DNA of 64,000 nucleotides from Paracoccaceae bacterium (GCA_021741245.1 JAIOYF010000002.1:310001-374000), one strand, 5' to 3'; positions 39,351 through 49,317 are shown, counted from the first letter of the stretch. Made by a program: numbers and translations. Notes: generated by a model from the letters alone, not told the origin.

Positions 39351-39785
39351 ATGTATGATCTGTTGCAACCGCTGATTCACAAGGCGGCGGTCCATGAAAT
39401 CTGTGTGAATGTGGCCAAAAGCCGCCTCTCGATCGGCGATTCCGCGCATCTGGTGCAATTGGCCGATGGCCGAATCGGCGTGGCCGCTGAATTGGCAGGA
39501 ACGTGGCTTGGCCTGATCCCACGCAAGGTGACGCGCCTGATCGGTGTCTTGGGTCCGCATGCGACCGAGTTGATCGCCCCCGCCGTTTCTCGGGGGGAAT
39601 TGTTGCGTGTCCGCATTGTTGGCCTAACGCCGGAATATCTGGCCCTGACACCCGGCGCCTCCGAGGTGCATGTGTCAGTCTGGGGCGACCCTCGGCATAT
39701 CTCGTCTTGGGCGGCAGATGGCACCAAGACCACGCCAAAGCCCCTGAAGTCAGAGGCCCCCCTCAAACCTGCGCGGTCGTTTTGA
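39351..39785 (+). CDS. Hypothetical protein (144 aa)
   Basis: MYDLLQPLIHKAAVHEICVNVAKSRLSIGDSAHLVQLADGRIGVAAELAGTWLG...; coding-like composition; ORF extends upstream to 39243. Confidence 0.55.
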   Translation: MYDLLQPLIHKAAVHEICVNVAKSRLSIGDSAHLVQLADGRIGVAAELAGTWLGLIPRKVTRLIGVLGPHATELIAPAVSRGELLRVRIVGLTPEYLALTPGASEVHVSVWGDPRHISSWAADGTKTTPKPLKSEAPLKPARSF

Positions 39786-40635
39786 TCGCAGATGACGTGT
39801 CGCTGTCCACTGGGGCATAGCGCACATAGGCAAAGGCATGGCCGTCGGGTGCCCAGTTTGGCACATTCATCGTGCCTTGGCCGCCATTGAACCCAATCAG
39901 TCGCTGACGGTTGCCGCCATCCGGGTCCATCCGCCACAGGGAAATCGGCAAATCGCGCGGATGCCCCTGCGTGCCGGGCGGATAGGCCAGATAGATCACA
40001 TGCCGCCCGCAAGGCGAGGGATGCGGAAACCAGTTCACATGGTCATCCGCGAAAAGCTTGCGCTGCCCGCTGCCGTCACTGGCCATCACCCAAATCTGGG
40101 CGTGACCATCCCGGTCGCAGTTGTAAAAGATCTGGCGGCCATCGGCGCTGAAATCCGGGCCATCGCAATGCCCCTCACCCCATGTCAGGCGGCGTTCCTC
40201 GCCGCCTTCGACGGGCAAGGTGTAGACATCAATGACCCGACTGCCTCCACGCGCCGCCACATAGGCCAGCGTCTGACCATCAGGGGACCAGCCATGCCAC
40301 CAGCTTGGCGCATGCGGCGAGACAAGGCGCGGCACCCCGCCTTGCGCATCGCACAGGTAAATCTCGGACCCCTGCCCGCCATGGTGGGCGGAAATCACGA
40401 TGGTCTTGCCATCGGGTGAAATCCCATGGTCATTGTTCAGCTTGCCCACCCCGCCCAAATCAACCGGCACCAAGGCCGGGACGGACAGCGGCACGCGGAA
40501 CAACCCGCCATCCCCATTCACCAGCAGATAACTGCCACAGGGCGACCAGTTCGGGGCCTCTATCAAGACATCTGTCTGCAAGATCACACGGGCCTCACCC
40601 CGCGCCATATCCCAGACCTCAAGCGAGGCCCTCAT
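39763..40635 (-). CDS. TolB-like beta-propeller (PD40/WD40-like) protein, no signal peptide
   Basis: Repeats NWSPCGSYLLVNG, GISPDGKTIVIS, GWSPDGQTLAYVA, DFSADGRQIFYN, NWAPDGHAFAYV. Confidence 0.85.
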   Translation of the reverse strand: MRASLEVWDMARGEARVILQTDVLIEAPNWSPCGSYLLVNGDGGLFRVPLSVPALVPVDLGGVGKLNNDHGISPDGKTIVISAHHGGQGSEIYLCDAQGGVPRLVSPHAPSWWHGWSPDGQTLAYVAARGGSRVIDVYTLPVEGGEERRLTWGEGHCDGPDFSADGRQIFYNCDRDGHAQIWVMASDGSGQRKLFADDHVNWFPHPSPCGRHVIYLAYPPGTQGHPRDLPISLWRMDPDGGNRQRLIGFNGGQGTMNVPNWAPDGHAFAYVRYAPVDSDTSSAIKTTAQV

Positions 40636-41405
40636 TCCCGAACTTTGGGCTTCAGCAGGCGCTTTGGCCTGATCTCTTCCGCTGCCTTGAACAGGCTGAA
40701 GGTCTGGTTGACATAGTTCACCACCCCCGAAATATGCTCCAGATACTCCATCAACTCTGGCGTTTTCTCGGCCTCGACCACTTGCACCGGGCGGGCAGGA
40801 TCTGTGCTTTCAAACTGCAAATAGAACAACGGCTCCCCACGCCGCAACACGATGTCCTTTTCCGGCTCATGCCATTCAAACGCCCACATCAGGGGGCGCG
40901 GCCAGACATTGACCGGAAAGCGCCCGCCAAAGATCGTGCCCGGCAGCGGGTCCTTGCGGTAATGGGCAAAGGTGCCAAGCTGCGTCACATAGCACAGCTC
41001 ATCACAGATAAAGGTATAGGGCAGCGAAAGCTGCACCGTGGGCCGGTCGGGATAGCGCCACTCGGCCTCATTGACCAAGGTCAGCAGATCGCCCAACTTA
41101 TTGCCGCGCACCGGGCTTGCCGTGCCAAGACGGTTCACCAGCGTGGGCTTGCCCTGTTCATCCCTGCGAAACCCGATCTGCATGTCAAACGGGCTTTTCA
41201 CGACGAAATACCGGCTTTCCAACTGGATCACCGCCGGGCAGCGGCTGGCGCTCTTGGCATGGGTCTTGTTGGTCTGGCGAAACATGAGCCGCTCTGGCGG
41301 ATCATACAGGACGGCACCCTTGTCCTTTGTCAAAAACCAGCCAACCGTCAACGGCCCGGATTTTGGCCCTTCTTCGGGCCGATCAAAGGTAACTGTAAAA
41401 TCCAT
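40632..41405 (-). CDS. Uncharacterised ~257 aa protein
   Basis: MDFTVTFDRPEEGPKSGPLTVGW...IFGGRFPVNVWPRPLMWAFEWHEPEKDIVLRRGEPLFYLQFE; 4-bp overlap with 39763-40635. Confidence 0.7.
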   Translation of the reverse strand: MDFTVTFDRPEEGPKSGPLTVGWFLTKDKGAVLYDPPERLMFRQTNKTHAKSASRCPAVIQLESRYFVVKSPFDMQIGFRRDEQGKPTLVNRLGTASPVRGNKLGDLLTLVNEAEWRYPDRPTVQLSLPYTFICDELCYVTQLGTFAHYRKDPLPGTIFGGRFPVNVWPRPLMWAFEWHEPEKDIVLRRGEPLFYLQFESTDPARPVQVVEAEKTPELMEYLEHISGVVNYVNQTFSLFKAAEEIRPKRLLKPKVRE

Positions 41406-41489
41406 CACTGCCCCATGCACTTGTTCGCCGTGTTCTTGGCCCGAATCGTCCGCCTTTCCGGCCGTTTGGTCAAGGTCATGCGCGGCATC

Positions 41490-42230
41490 CTAGCGCGCGC
41501 CCGATCCATTTTCCCGATCAGGGCCAAGCGCGTTGCGCAGGGCCCGCACTTGTGCCGCATCAGTGCGTCGCCCCAACCGGGGGGCAAAGCCAAAATCTGC
41601 GGCCTTGTCATGCGTAAGCACCGCCACGGAACACGACGAGTGCACCTCCGCCAGATCCAGATGCCGCAATCCCCCGACCGTGTCAGGGGTCAGGCCACCC
41701 CCCGGCATGATCACGATGCGCCCCTTGGCCTGTTCCATCAATGCAAGCAGCCGATCCACCCCCTGCGGCGCAGAAAGCGCCCCGCCCGAGGTCAGGATCC
41801 GCGCCACACCAAGGTCCACGGCTTGCTCAAGCGCCACCGATTGATCAGGCACAAGGTCAAAGCAGCGATGAAGGGTCAGCCCCATTCCCCCTGCCCGCTT
41901 GATCAGCAATCCCAGCATATCGGTGTCAAGCCGCCCATCGGGCAGGCTTGCCCCCAGCACCACGCCTTGCAGGCCAGCCTCATGGGCGGCGGCGATATCG
42001 GCCTCCATCATCGCGATCTCATCGGGTGACCAGATGAAATTGCCTGCCCTTGGCCGGATCATCGCATAGATCGGCACGCCTGATCCCGCCGCACGACGCA
42101 TCATCCCAACCGAGGGCGTCAGACCGCCAAGGTCAAGCGCCGAACACAGTTCAATCCGGCCCGCGCCACCGCGCACCGCCTCGGCCAGCCCTTCGGCCGT
42201 ATCGACGCAGACTTCTACCAGAACACTCAT
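41490..42230 (-). CDS. cutC: Copper homeostasis protein CutC family
   Basis: MSVLVEVCVDTAEGLAEAVRGGAGRIELCSALDLGGLTPSVGMM; AMIRPRAGNFIWSPDEIAMM. Confidence 0.9.
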   Translation of the reverse strand: MSVLVEVCVDTAEGLAEAVRGGAGRIELCSALDLGGLTPSVGMMRRAAGSGVPIYAMIRPRAGNFIWSPDEIAMMEADIAAAHEAGLQGVVLGASLPDGRLDTDMLGLLIKRAGGMGLTLHRCFDLVPDQSVALEQAVDLGVARILTSGGALSAPQGVDRLLALMEQAKGRIVIMPGGGLTPDTVGGLRHLDLAEVHSSCSVAVLTHDKAADFGFAPRLGRRTDAAQVRALRNALGPDRENGSGAR

Positions 42231-43129
42231 GCCGCAAACCTCGCTTGGGCGGCAACAGCGGCCCCAATCAACCCCGGTTCCGGCGTGCACTGGGCCGGCA
42301 CCAGAATGGCCGCGTCCCGCCGATGCAACATGCCTTGCCGCACGCTCTTGTCCAAAAGGTCTATCAGCGCAGGCTCGTTGGACAGCCCGCCGCCGACAGG
42401 CACAATACTGGCCCCGATCACGTTCAGCAGCATCGCCAATGGCCCGCTTAGAATATCGCACCACAGGGCCACCACCTGCGTGGCAACCGTTTCGCCTGCC
42501 CTCCAATCGGCAAGAATCTGGGTCGATGGCCTCTCGGCCCCGCCAAGATGCAGGTAAAGCCGTTCCATCCCACGCGCACCGCCCACGGCATCCAGACAGC
42601 CTGTCATCCCGCAACCACAGGCAAAGGGCGGCAAACCAAAAGCGCCCGGCGCAAGAACCGGCCCATGGCCCCATTCCCCGGCAAAGCCACCCGCGCCTTG
42701 CACAAGCTGCCCGCCAATCACCAGACCTCCCCCAACGCCGGTGCCAAGGATGATCCCAAACACCGAGTCATGCCCGCGCCCGGCCCCAAACCGCGCCTCG
42801 GCCAGAACAAAGCAATCCGCATCGTTGAGGATGATCACAGGCAGCCCCATGGCCGCAGCAATCTCATCGGCCAAGATCCTGCCATCCGCACTGGGGATAT
42901 TGGCGACATGGATCACCCCGCTGCGCGGGTCCACCACCCCCGCAATGGAAATGGCCACCCCACGCAAGGATTGGCCCTGCGCAAATCCGGCCAAAACCGC
43001 CAGAAAGGCAGCAAAGTCCCCCCCCGGCGTTGGCGCATCGCCCAAGGGCTGCACCGCCCCAAACTCATCGCCAAAGCGGGCAAGGCCCGCCTTTATCCGC
43101 GATCCGCCAATATCAAAGCACAAAATCAT
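42227..43129 (-). CDS. ROK-family sugar kinase
   Basis: MILCFDIGGSRIKAGLA; GTGVGGGLVIGGQLVQGAGGFAGEWGH; CGCGMTGCLDAVGG. Confidence 0.88.
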   Translation of the reverse strand: MILCFDIGGSRIKAGLARFGDEFGAVQPLGDAPTPGGDFAAFLAVLAGFAQGQSLRGVAISIAGVVDPRSGVIHVANIPSADGRILADEIAAAMGLPVIILNDADCFVLAEARFGAGRGHDSVFGIILGTGVGGGLVIGGQLVQGAGGFAGEWGHGPVLAPGAFGLPPFACGCGMTGCLDAVGGARGMERLYLHLGGAERPSTQILADWRAGETVATQVVALWCDILSGPLAMLLNVIGASIVPVGGGLSNEPALIDLLDKSVRQGMLHRRDAAILVPAQCTPEPGLIGAAVAAQARFAA

Positions 43130-43228
43130 ACGGTCCCCCATGCGCCACCTTACCCGCTGGCGAGCCGCTTGACAGCACCACTTGCACAGCCCATCAGGCG
43201 CAGAACCGAAAAACGAAAGGGAAAGCCA

Positions 43229-43924
43229 ATGTCTGATGACCGCCTGATCGTCGCACTTGATGTGCCAAACATTGTCCAGGGCCTTGATCTTGCCCAGCGG
43301 ATCGGGGATGCGGCCAGCTTTTACAAGATTGGCCTTGGCATGCTGACGGGTGGCGGGCTGGCCCTTGCCAATGAGCTCAAGCAAGAACACGGCAAGCGCA
43401 TCTTTCTGGACATGAAGCTTTTCGACATCGGCGCCACGGTCGAGGCAGCGGTGCGCGGGCTTGTGCAATATGACATCGACTTTCTGACCGTGCACGGCGA
43501 CCCGCAGGTGGTGCGCGCCGCCGCCGAAGGGCGCGCCGGCACGGCCACCAAAATTCTGGCGGTGACGATCCTCACCTCCAACGACCGCGCCGATCTGGAC
43601 GCCAACCTGATCAAGCCGGGCGATATCCATGAGATCACCCTTGAACGCGCCGCCCGCGCCCTTGCGGCCGGGGCCGATGGCGTGATCGCCAGCCCGCAAG
43701 AGGCCGCGATGATCCGCGCCCTGCCCGAGGCCATGGGCAAGCTGATCGTCACCCCCGGCGTGCGTCCCAGCGGTGCGGCGGCAGGTGACCAAAAGCGCAT
43801 TGCCACCCCACATCAGGCCTTGACCGACGGGGCCGATCACATCGTGGTGGGCCGCCCGATCTGGCAGGCCAAAGACCCTGCCGCCGCCGCCCGCGCGGTG
43901 ATTGCAGAGCTTCCGGCCCGCTGA
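43229..43924 (+). CDS. pyrF: Orotidine 5'-phosphate decarboxylase
   Basis: MSDDRLIVALDVPNIVQGLDLAQRIG; IFLDMKLFDIGATVEAAV; VTPGVRP. Confidence 0.96.
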   Translation: MSDDRLIVALDVPNIVQGLDLAQRIGDAASFYKIGLGMLTGGGLALANELKQEHGKRIFLDMKLFDIGATVEAAVRGLVQYDIDFLTVHGDPQVVRAAAEGRAGTATKILAVTILTSNDRADLDANLIKPGDIHEITLERAARALAAGADGVIASPQEAAMIRALPEAMGKLIVTPGVRPSGAAAGDQKRIATPHQALTDGADHIVVGRPIWQAKDPAAAARAVIAELPAR

Positions 43925-44353
43925 CTACAACAGCGCGGTGCGGGCCAGACCAACCCGCCCGTGCATTTCGCGAATGGATTTGGGGTGGGCAAGATAGGCC
44001 TCGACCTCCATCAAGGCCCAGCCCTGCCCCTCATCCCCGAACCGAATGGCGGCAATCTCGGCCTCGGTGATGCGCCCCGCAAAGAACCACGCCACCCGCG
44101 CAGGGTTGCTGATCGAGGGCAGCGCCCAACGGGCCAACAAGCGTTCGGGGGGCAGGCGCAGACCAAATTCCTCAAACAGTTCGCGCAACAGGCAGTCCTC
44201 CGGGCCCTCGTCCCCTTCGCGCCCGCCACCCGGCACATCCCACTGCCCGGCCCATGGCAACCCCGGCAGATCATCACGCTGCAAAGTCAAAAGCCGCGTC
44301 CCATGAAAGAACGCGGCTTTGGCACCGATAAAGTTGCCCTTCGGCTCAGTCAT
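43925..44353 (-). CDS. NUDIX hydrolase
   Basis: GGGREGDEGPEDCLLRELFEEFGL matches the Nudix box. Confidence 0.9.
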   Translation of the reverse strand: MTEPKGNFIGAKAAFFHGTRLLTLQRDDLPGLPWAGQWDVPGGGREGDEGPEDCLLRELFEEFGLRLPPERLLARWALPSISNPARVAWFFAGRITEAEIAAIRFGDEGQGWALMEVEAYLAHPKSIREMHGRVGLARTALL

Positions 44354-44612
44354 TGATGTCGCGATCCCACAGCTTTACCTGCCCCTGTCGCACACCCATC
44401 GTCCGGCGCAGCGCAAACCACGCCGCCAAGGACGCCATGGCAAAGGCCAAAAGCAAGATCGGCAGGCTACTGCCCAGCAGGCCAACCCCGACCGCGATGC
44501 CCACCAGAACCGCCCCGATGGCAAAGCCAAGGAAGATATAGCCCGGCGCAATCACCTCCAGCACGCCCAGCGCAAAGCCTGCCACGATCCAGACCCACCA
44601 CGTCGCCCACAT
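44346..44612 (-). CDS. NfeD family membrane protein
   Basis: WVWIVAGFALGVLEVIAPGYIFLGFAIGAVLVGI; adjacent to an SPFH gene. Confidence 0.85.
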   Translation of the reverse strand: MWATWWVWIVAGFALGVLEVIAPGYIFLGFAIGAVLVGIAVGVGLLGSSLPILLLAFAMASLAAWFALRRTMGVRQGQVKLWDRDIND

Positions 44613-44613
44613 C

Positions 44614-45495
44614 TTACATGCGCCCCTTCAACATCTTGAACGCATCGCCAAAGGCATCCAGCGCCTGCGCCGGAACAATGATCGTTTGTTTGCCTGCCCC
44701 TTGGCCCACGGCTGTCAGCGCCTCAACCTGCTTGAGCGCCACCTGATATTGCGCCGCCTCGATCCCGCTTTCCTTGATCGCAACCGCAATCACACTTGTC
44801 GCATAGGCTTCGGCATCGGCCAGAACGCGGCGCGCCTTTGCCTCTTGCTCGGCGGCATAAAGTTCGGCGTCCGCGTTCAACTCGACCGCCCGCTTTTTGC
44901 CCTCGGCTTCCGTCACCTGCGCGCGGCGGGCGCGTTCGGCATTCAACTGCTGCAGCATCGCAGCCCGTGTCGCCTCATCAAGGTTCACGTCCAGAATCTC
45001 GGCCCGCGTCACCTCGATGCCCCAATCATCCACCATGGCGCGCACTTGCTCGCGGATGTTCAGCGTCAATTCGTTGCGGTTCGACTGAACCTGATCCAAC
45101 TCCATCTTGCCAATCTCGGATCGCACGATGCCCGCAACCGTTGTGGCAATCGCGGCATCAACATCCCTGATCCGATAGACGGTCTTTTCCGGCTCGGTGA
45201 TCCGGTAGAACACCGATGTTTCCACCTTGACCAAAACGTTGTCGGTCGTGATCGCATCTTGCTGCGCGGTGGGCAACTGACGCTCCAGAATAGAGATTTT
45301 ATGCGCCACCCGGTCAAGGAACGGCACCACAAAGTTGATGCCCGGCCCCAGAACCGACCGCAAACGGCCAAAGCGTTCCACGACGTGCTTTTCCGATTGC
45401 GGAACGATCCGCACACCCAAAAAGATGCAAAGGATGATGAACAGGGCGATGGAAAGGAAAACCGCATTCCCGCCGATAAGTTCCTGAAGTGTCAT
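44614..45495 (-). CDS. SPFH/Band-7 (stomatin/paraslipin-like) protein
   Basis: N-terminal TM; RIVPQSEKHVVERFGRLRSVLGPGINFVVPFLDRVAHKISILERQLPTAQQDAITTDNVLV. Confidence 0.93.
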   Translation of the reverse strand: MTLQELIGGNAVFLSIALFIILCIFLGVRIVPQSEKHVVERFGRLRSVLGPGINFVVPFLDRVAHKISILERQLPTAQQDAITTDNVLVKVETSVFYRITEPEKTVYRIRDVDAAIATTVAGIVRSEIGKMELDQVQSNRNELTLNIREQVRAMVDDWGIEVTRAEILDVNLDEATRAAMLQQLNAERARRAQVTEAEGKKRAVELNADAELYAAEQEAKARRVLADAEAYATSVIAVAIKESGIEAAQYQVALKQVEALTAVGQGAGKQTIIVPAQALDAFGDAFKMLKGRM

Positions 45496-45767
45496 GCGCA
45501 CAATTCCCACGATTTAAGCTGACCCATACATGGCCTCTGCACGGCAGAGACGCAAGCAGTGGGATGATCTTGCCCGAATCTACCGGAACCTAAACAGATT
45601 CGCCCGTCACCTGCCCATGGGGTCGAATAATCTTTCACCATTTTGGAACTTTGCCAACAATGCTTGCAAAGAAGACTGTGACTCAGGCGATCTTTGCCAA
45701 GATCTCCCCCACGACGGCGGATAATCTTGCGTCAACACGTCATCCTTGGTGCAAAGGGCCCGCTCAC

Positions 45768-47072
45768 ATGAAGATCATCATCCTCGGCTCTGGCGTCATA
45801 GGCACAACCTCTGCATGGTATCTGGCCAAACAAGGGCATGAGGTCACCGTGATCGACCGCCAGCCCGCCGCCGCAATGGAAACCAGCTTTGCCAATGCAG
45901 GCGAGATCAGCCCCGGCTACTCCGCGCCATGGGCCGCACCGGGCATCCCGATGAAGGCGTTGAAATGGATGTTCATGGAACATGCGCCCCTGATCATCCA
46001 ACCCCGCCCGGACCCCGAGAAAATCCGCTGGGTTCTGCAAATGCTGGGCAATTGCACCACCAAAGCCTATCATACCAACAAGGCCCGCATGGTGCGCCTT
46101 GCCGAATATTCCCGCGATTGCCTGACCGACCTGCGCAGCGAAACCGGCCTGACGTTTGATGAACGTCAGCAAGGCACGCTGCAACTTTTCCGCACGCAAA
46201 AACAGCTCGACGGGGCGGCCAAGGATATCGAGGTGCTGCGCGAAGGCGGCGTTCCGTTCGAGGTGCTGGATGTTCAGGGCTGCATCGCCGTGGAACCCGG
46301 CCTTGCCAATGCGCGCGACAAAATCGTGGGCGGCCTGCGCCTGCCCCGCGATGAAACCGGCGATTGCTTCAAGTTCACCCAAGGCCTTGCCGCCCGTGCC
46401 GCAGCCCTTGGCGTGACCTTCCGCCATGGCGTCAGCATCACCCGCCTGAACAAGGAGGCGGGCCGCATCATCAGCGTCACCACATCCGAGGGCACGCTGA
46501 CCGCCGATGCCTTTGTGCTGGCCTTGGGCAGCTATTCCCCGGCCCTTGCCGCCCCGCTTGGCATTCGCCTGCCGGTCTATCCGGTCAAGGGCTATTCGAT
46601 CACCGTGCCGATCAAGGATGCAGGCCGTGCGCCTGTCTCTACCATCATGGATGAAACCCACAAGATCGCGATCACCCGGCTTGGTGACCGTATCCGCGTG
46701 GGCGGGATGGCCGAACTTGCGGGCCATGACCTGTCCTTGAACGACAAGCGCAAACGGACGCTGACCCATTCGGTCGAGGATCTGTTTGGCGGCGCGGGCG
46801 ATCAATCCCAAGCCACATTCTGGACCGGCCTGCGCCCGATGACGCCCGATGGCACGCCCATCATCGGCCACTCGCCCATCGCGAACCTGTTCCTCAACAC
46901 CGGCCACGGCACCTTGGGCTGGACCATGGCCGCAGGCTCTGCCCGCGTTCTGGCCGATACTATCTCGGGCCACGCGACCCAGATTGATGCCCGCGACCTT
47001 GGCTTTGCGCGCTACCAAAGCGCCAAAAAGCGCCCGCAGCCAAAGGCAACCCCGGCGCCAGCCGCAGCCTGA
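45768..47072 (+). CDS. dadA: D-amino-acid dehydrogenase (DadA-like FAD oxidoreductase)
   Basis: [61 protein letters not shown]. Confidence 0.9.
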   Translation: MKIIILGSGVIGTTSAWYLAKQGHEVTVIDRQPAAAMETSFANAGEISPGYSAPWAAPGIPMKALKWMFMEHAPLIIQPRPDPEKIRWVLQMLGNCTTKAYHTNKARMVRLAEYSRDCLTDLRSETGLTFDERQQGTLQLFRTQKQLDGAAKDIEVLREGGVPFEVLDVQGCIAVEPGLANARDKIVGGLRLPRDETGDCFKFTQGLAARAAALGVTFRHGVSITRLNKEAGRIISVTTSEGTLTADAFVLALGSYSPALAAPLGIRLPVYPVKGYSITVPIKDAGRAPVSTIMDETHKIAITRLGDRIRVGGMAELAGHDLSLNDKRKRTLTHSVEDLFGGAGDQSQATFWTGLRPMTPDGTPIIGHSPIANLFLNTGHGTLGWTMAAGSARVLADTISGHATQIDARDLGFARYQSAKKRPQPKATPAPAAA

Positions 47073-47183
47073 CGCACAGGTTCAGTCAGGGTCCGCCCCC
47101 CCGCCGGACGCCCCCAAAACAAACAGGGGGGCGCCCGTGACGGCCCTAGGCGCAGACAGGGCACCGCTCTATACTACGCCATC

Positions 47184-48446
47184 ATGCCAGCCCTGTGCCG
47201 CGATTGCCTGACCCAATTTGACACGGCCCCGTCCCAGGGCCGCTGTCTGGCATGCCGCTCTCCCCGCCTGCTGGTGCACCCGGAATTGTTCGAGCTGTCC
47301 ATCGCCCATATGGATTGCGATGCCTTCTACGCCAGCGTTGAAAAGCGCGATGATCCCAGCCTCGCCAACAAGGCGGTGATCGTGGGCGGCGGGCAGCGCG
47401 GCGTCGTCTCCACCTGCTGCTACATCGCGCGTATTCAGGGTGTGCGGTCGGCCATGCCGATGTTTCAGGCCCTGAAACTCTGCCCCGATGCCGTTGTCGT
47501 CAAACCCCGCATGTCTGCCTATGTCGAGGTTTCGCGCCAGATCCGCGCCATGATGGAGGAGTTGACCCCCGCCATTGAACCCCTCAGCCTTGATGAGGCG
47601 TTTCTGGATCTGACAGGCACCACCCGCCTGCACGGCGCGCCCCCGGCGGTGATGCTGGCACGGCTGACGAGGCGGATGGAGGAAGAGCTTGGCATTACCG
47701 GTTCCATCGGCCTGTCGCACAACAAGTTTCTGGCCAAGATCGCGTCAGACCTCGACAAACCCCGTGGCTTTTCCACCATTGGCCGCGCCGAGACCGAGGC
47801 CTTTCTGCGCCCCAAATCGGTGCGCATCATCTGGGGTGTGGGCACCGCCACCCAAACCGCGCTGGAGGCGGCGGGCATCCGCACGATTGCCGATCTGTGG
47901 CGCTGGGATCGCGCTGATCTGACCGCCCGCTTTGGCCATATGGGGGACCGCTTGTGGCACCTTGCCCGTGGCCTTGATACCCGGCGCGTCAACCGGGATG
48001 AGCGGGTGAAAAGCATCTCCAAGGAAACCACCTTTTTTGAAGACACCTCGGATCCAAATCTGCTGGACGGCCATCTGTGGCGGCTGGCCGAACAGGTCGC
48101 GGACCGCGCCAAGGCCAAACACCTTGCAGGCCGGACGGTGACGCTCAAGCTCAAGAAAGGCGATTTCCAGACCATCACCCGCCGTCATGCGCTGTCAGAC
48201 CCGACGCAGATTGCCGACCGCATCTATCGCGCCGCGCGGGATCTGTTTGATCATGCGGGCAGCACAGGGCCGTTTCGCCTGATTGGCGTCGGGATCAGTG
48301 ACCTTGCCCCCGAGGCGGACGCCGACCGTTCTGGCGATCTGCTGGACCCCAACGCCGCCAAGCGGGCCGCCGCAGAGCGTGCAACCGATGCCATCCGCGC
48401 CAAATTCGGCCATGAGGCCATCGTCAAGGGCCGTGCCCTGCGCTAG
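47184..48446 (+). CDS. dinB: DNA polymerase IV (Y-family) with N-terminal CxxC...CxxC segment
   Basis: SIAHMDCDAFYASVEKRDDPSLANKAVIVGG; LSLDEAFLDLTGT; N-terminal CRDC...CLAC. Confidence 0.93.
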   Translation: MPALCRDCLTQFDTAPSQGRCLACRSPRLLVHPELFELSIAHMDCDAFYASVEKRDDPSLANKAVIVGGGQRGVVSTCCYIARIQGVRSAMPMFQALKLCPDAVVVKPRMSAYVEVSRQIRAMMEELTPAIEPLSLDEAFLDLTGTTRLHGAPPAVMLARLTRRMEEELGITGSIGLSHNKFLAKIASDLDKPRGFSTIGRAETEAFLRPKSVRIIWGVGTATQTALEAAGIRTIADLWRWDRADLTARFGHMGDRLWHLARGLDTRRVNRDERVKSISKETTFFEDTSDPNLLDGHLWRLAEQVADRAKAKHLAGRTVTLKLKKGDFQTITRRHALSDPTQIADRIYRAARDLFDHAGSTGPFRLIGVGISDLAPEADADRSGDLLDPNAAKRAAAERATDAIRAKFGHEAIVKGRALR

Positions 48447-48456
48447 GGTCTGGCCG

Positions 48457-49317
48457 TTATTCCGCCGCCAGTGGCAGCGCCACCCGGCCAATATCCGCAA
48501 TTTCGGCAATCACGCCTTTCATCAACTGGCGGAAATCCTCAAAGCCCGACAAGGGCAGGATGCGCGCCTCATCCATGTAAAGCGCGCGGTCTATTTCGAT
48601 CTGCACGACATGATAGCCATGCGAGGGCCGGCCATAGGCCTGCGTGATATATGCCCCGGCAAAGGGCGCATTGCGGCTGACCCGCAGACCCGCCCGCGCG
48701 AACGCCGCCTCAATCTGGTCCATCACATCGCGCCCCGCAGCCGCGCCAAACCGGTCGCCCAAGACAACCTCTGGCCGTGGCAGACCGGGCCGGGCATGCG
48801 AATCGATGGCCTCATGCGGCATGGAATGGCAATCAACCAGCACCGCCTGACCAAACTCGGCATGGCTTTCGTGCATCATCCGCTTCAACGCCGCGTGATA
48901 GGGCACCCAATGCCGCGCGATCCGATCCTCGGCCTCGGCCAGCGACAGCTTGCCGCGATAAATCGCGCGCCCGCCCGACACCACCCTTGGGATAACCCCA
49001 AGGCCCGAGGCCACGCGCGGGTTATGCGCAAGCCGTTGTGCGCCCTCAACCACAGCGGGGTCCAACTCGTCACAGGCGCGGTTAAGGTCCAGAAAAGCAC
49101 GCGGCGCACGGGCTGCAATCAAAGGTGCGCCGAAATCCGGCGCTGCCCGGAAAAGATCATCCACAAACGCATCCTCGGACGAGCGGATCACGTGATCATC
49201 CAAGACACTGGCCTGCAAGAATGCCGACGGATACTCGCGACCACTATGGGGCGAGGAAAACACGACCGGCGTCTGCCGCTGGTTCGGTTCGTACAAGGTA
49301 AAAGCTTTGTTCGGCAT
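48457..49317 (-). CDS. N-formylglutamate amidohydrolase
   Basis: VVFSSPHSGREYPSAFL; DLNRACDELDP; VDCHSMP. Start set at MPNKAFTLYEP. Confidence 0.88.
   Translation of the reverse strand: MPNKAFTLYEPNQRQTPVVFSSPHSGREYPSAFLQASVLDDHVIRSSEDAFVDDLFRAAPDFGAPLIAARAPRAFLDLNRACDELDPAVVEGAQRLAHNPRVASGLGVIPRVVSGGRAIYRGKLSLAEAEDRIARHWVPYHAALKRMMHESHAEFGQAVLVDCHSMPHEAIDSHARPGLPRPEVVLGDRFGAAAGRDVMDQIEAAFARAGLRVSRNAPFAGAYITQAYGRPSHGYHVVQIEIDRALYMDEARILPLSGFEDFRQLMKGVIAEIADIGRVALPLAAE

Noticed and set aside
40305-42029. 574-aa plus-strand ORF opposite the propeller, unknown protein and cutC genes
   Set aside because: Crosses three overlapping real genes on the other strand; H/R/P/Q-rich shadow translation.
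44346-45495. SPFH + NfeD pair as a novel membrane system
   Set aside because: A well-known conserved gene pair (stomatin-like QmcA/NfeD).
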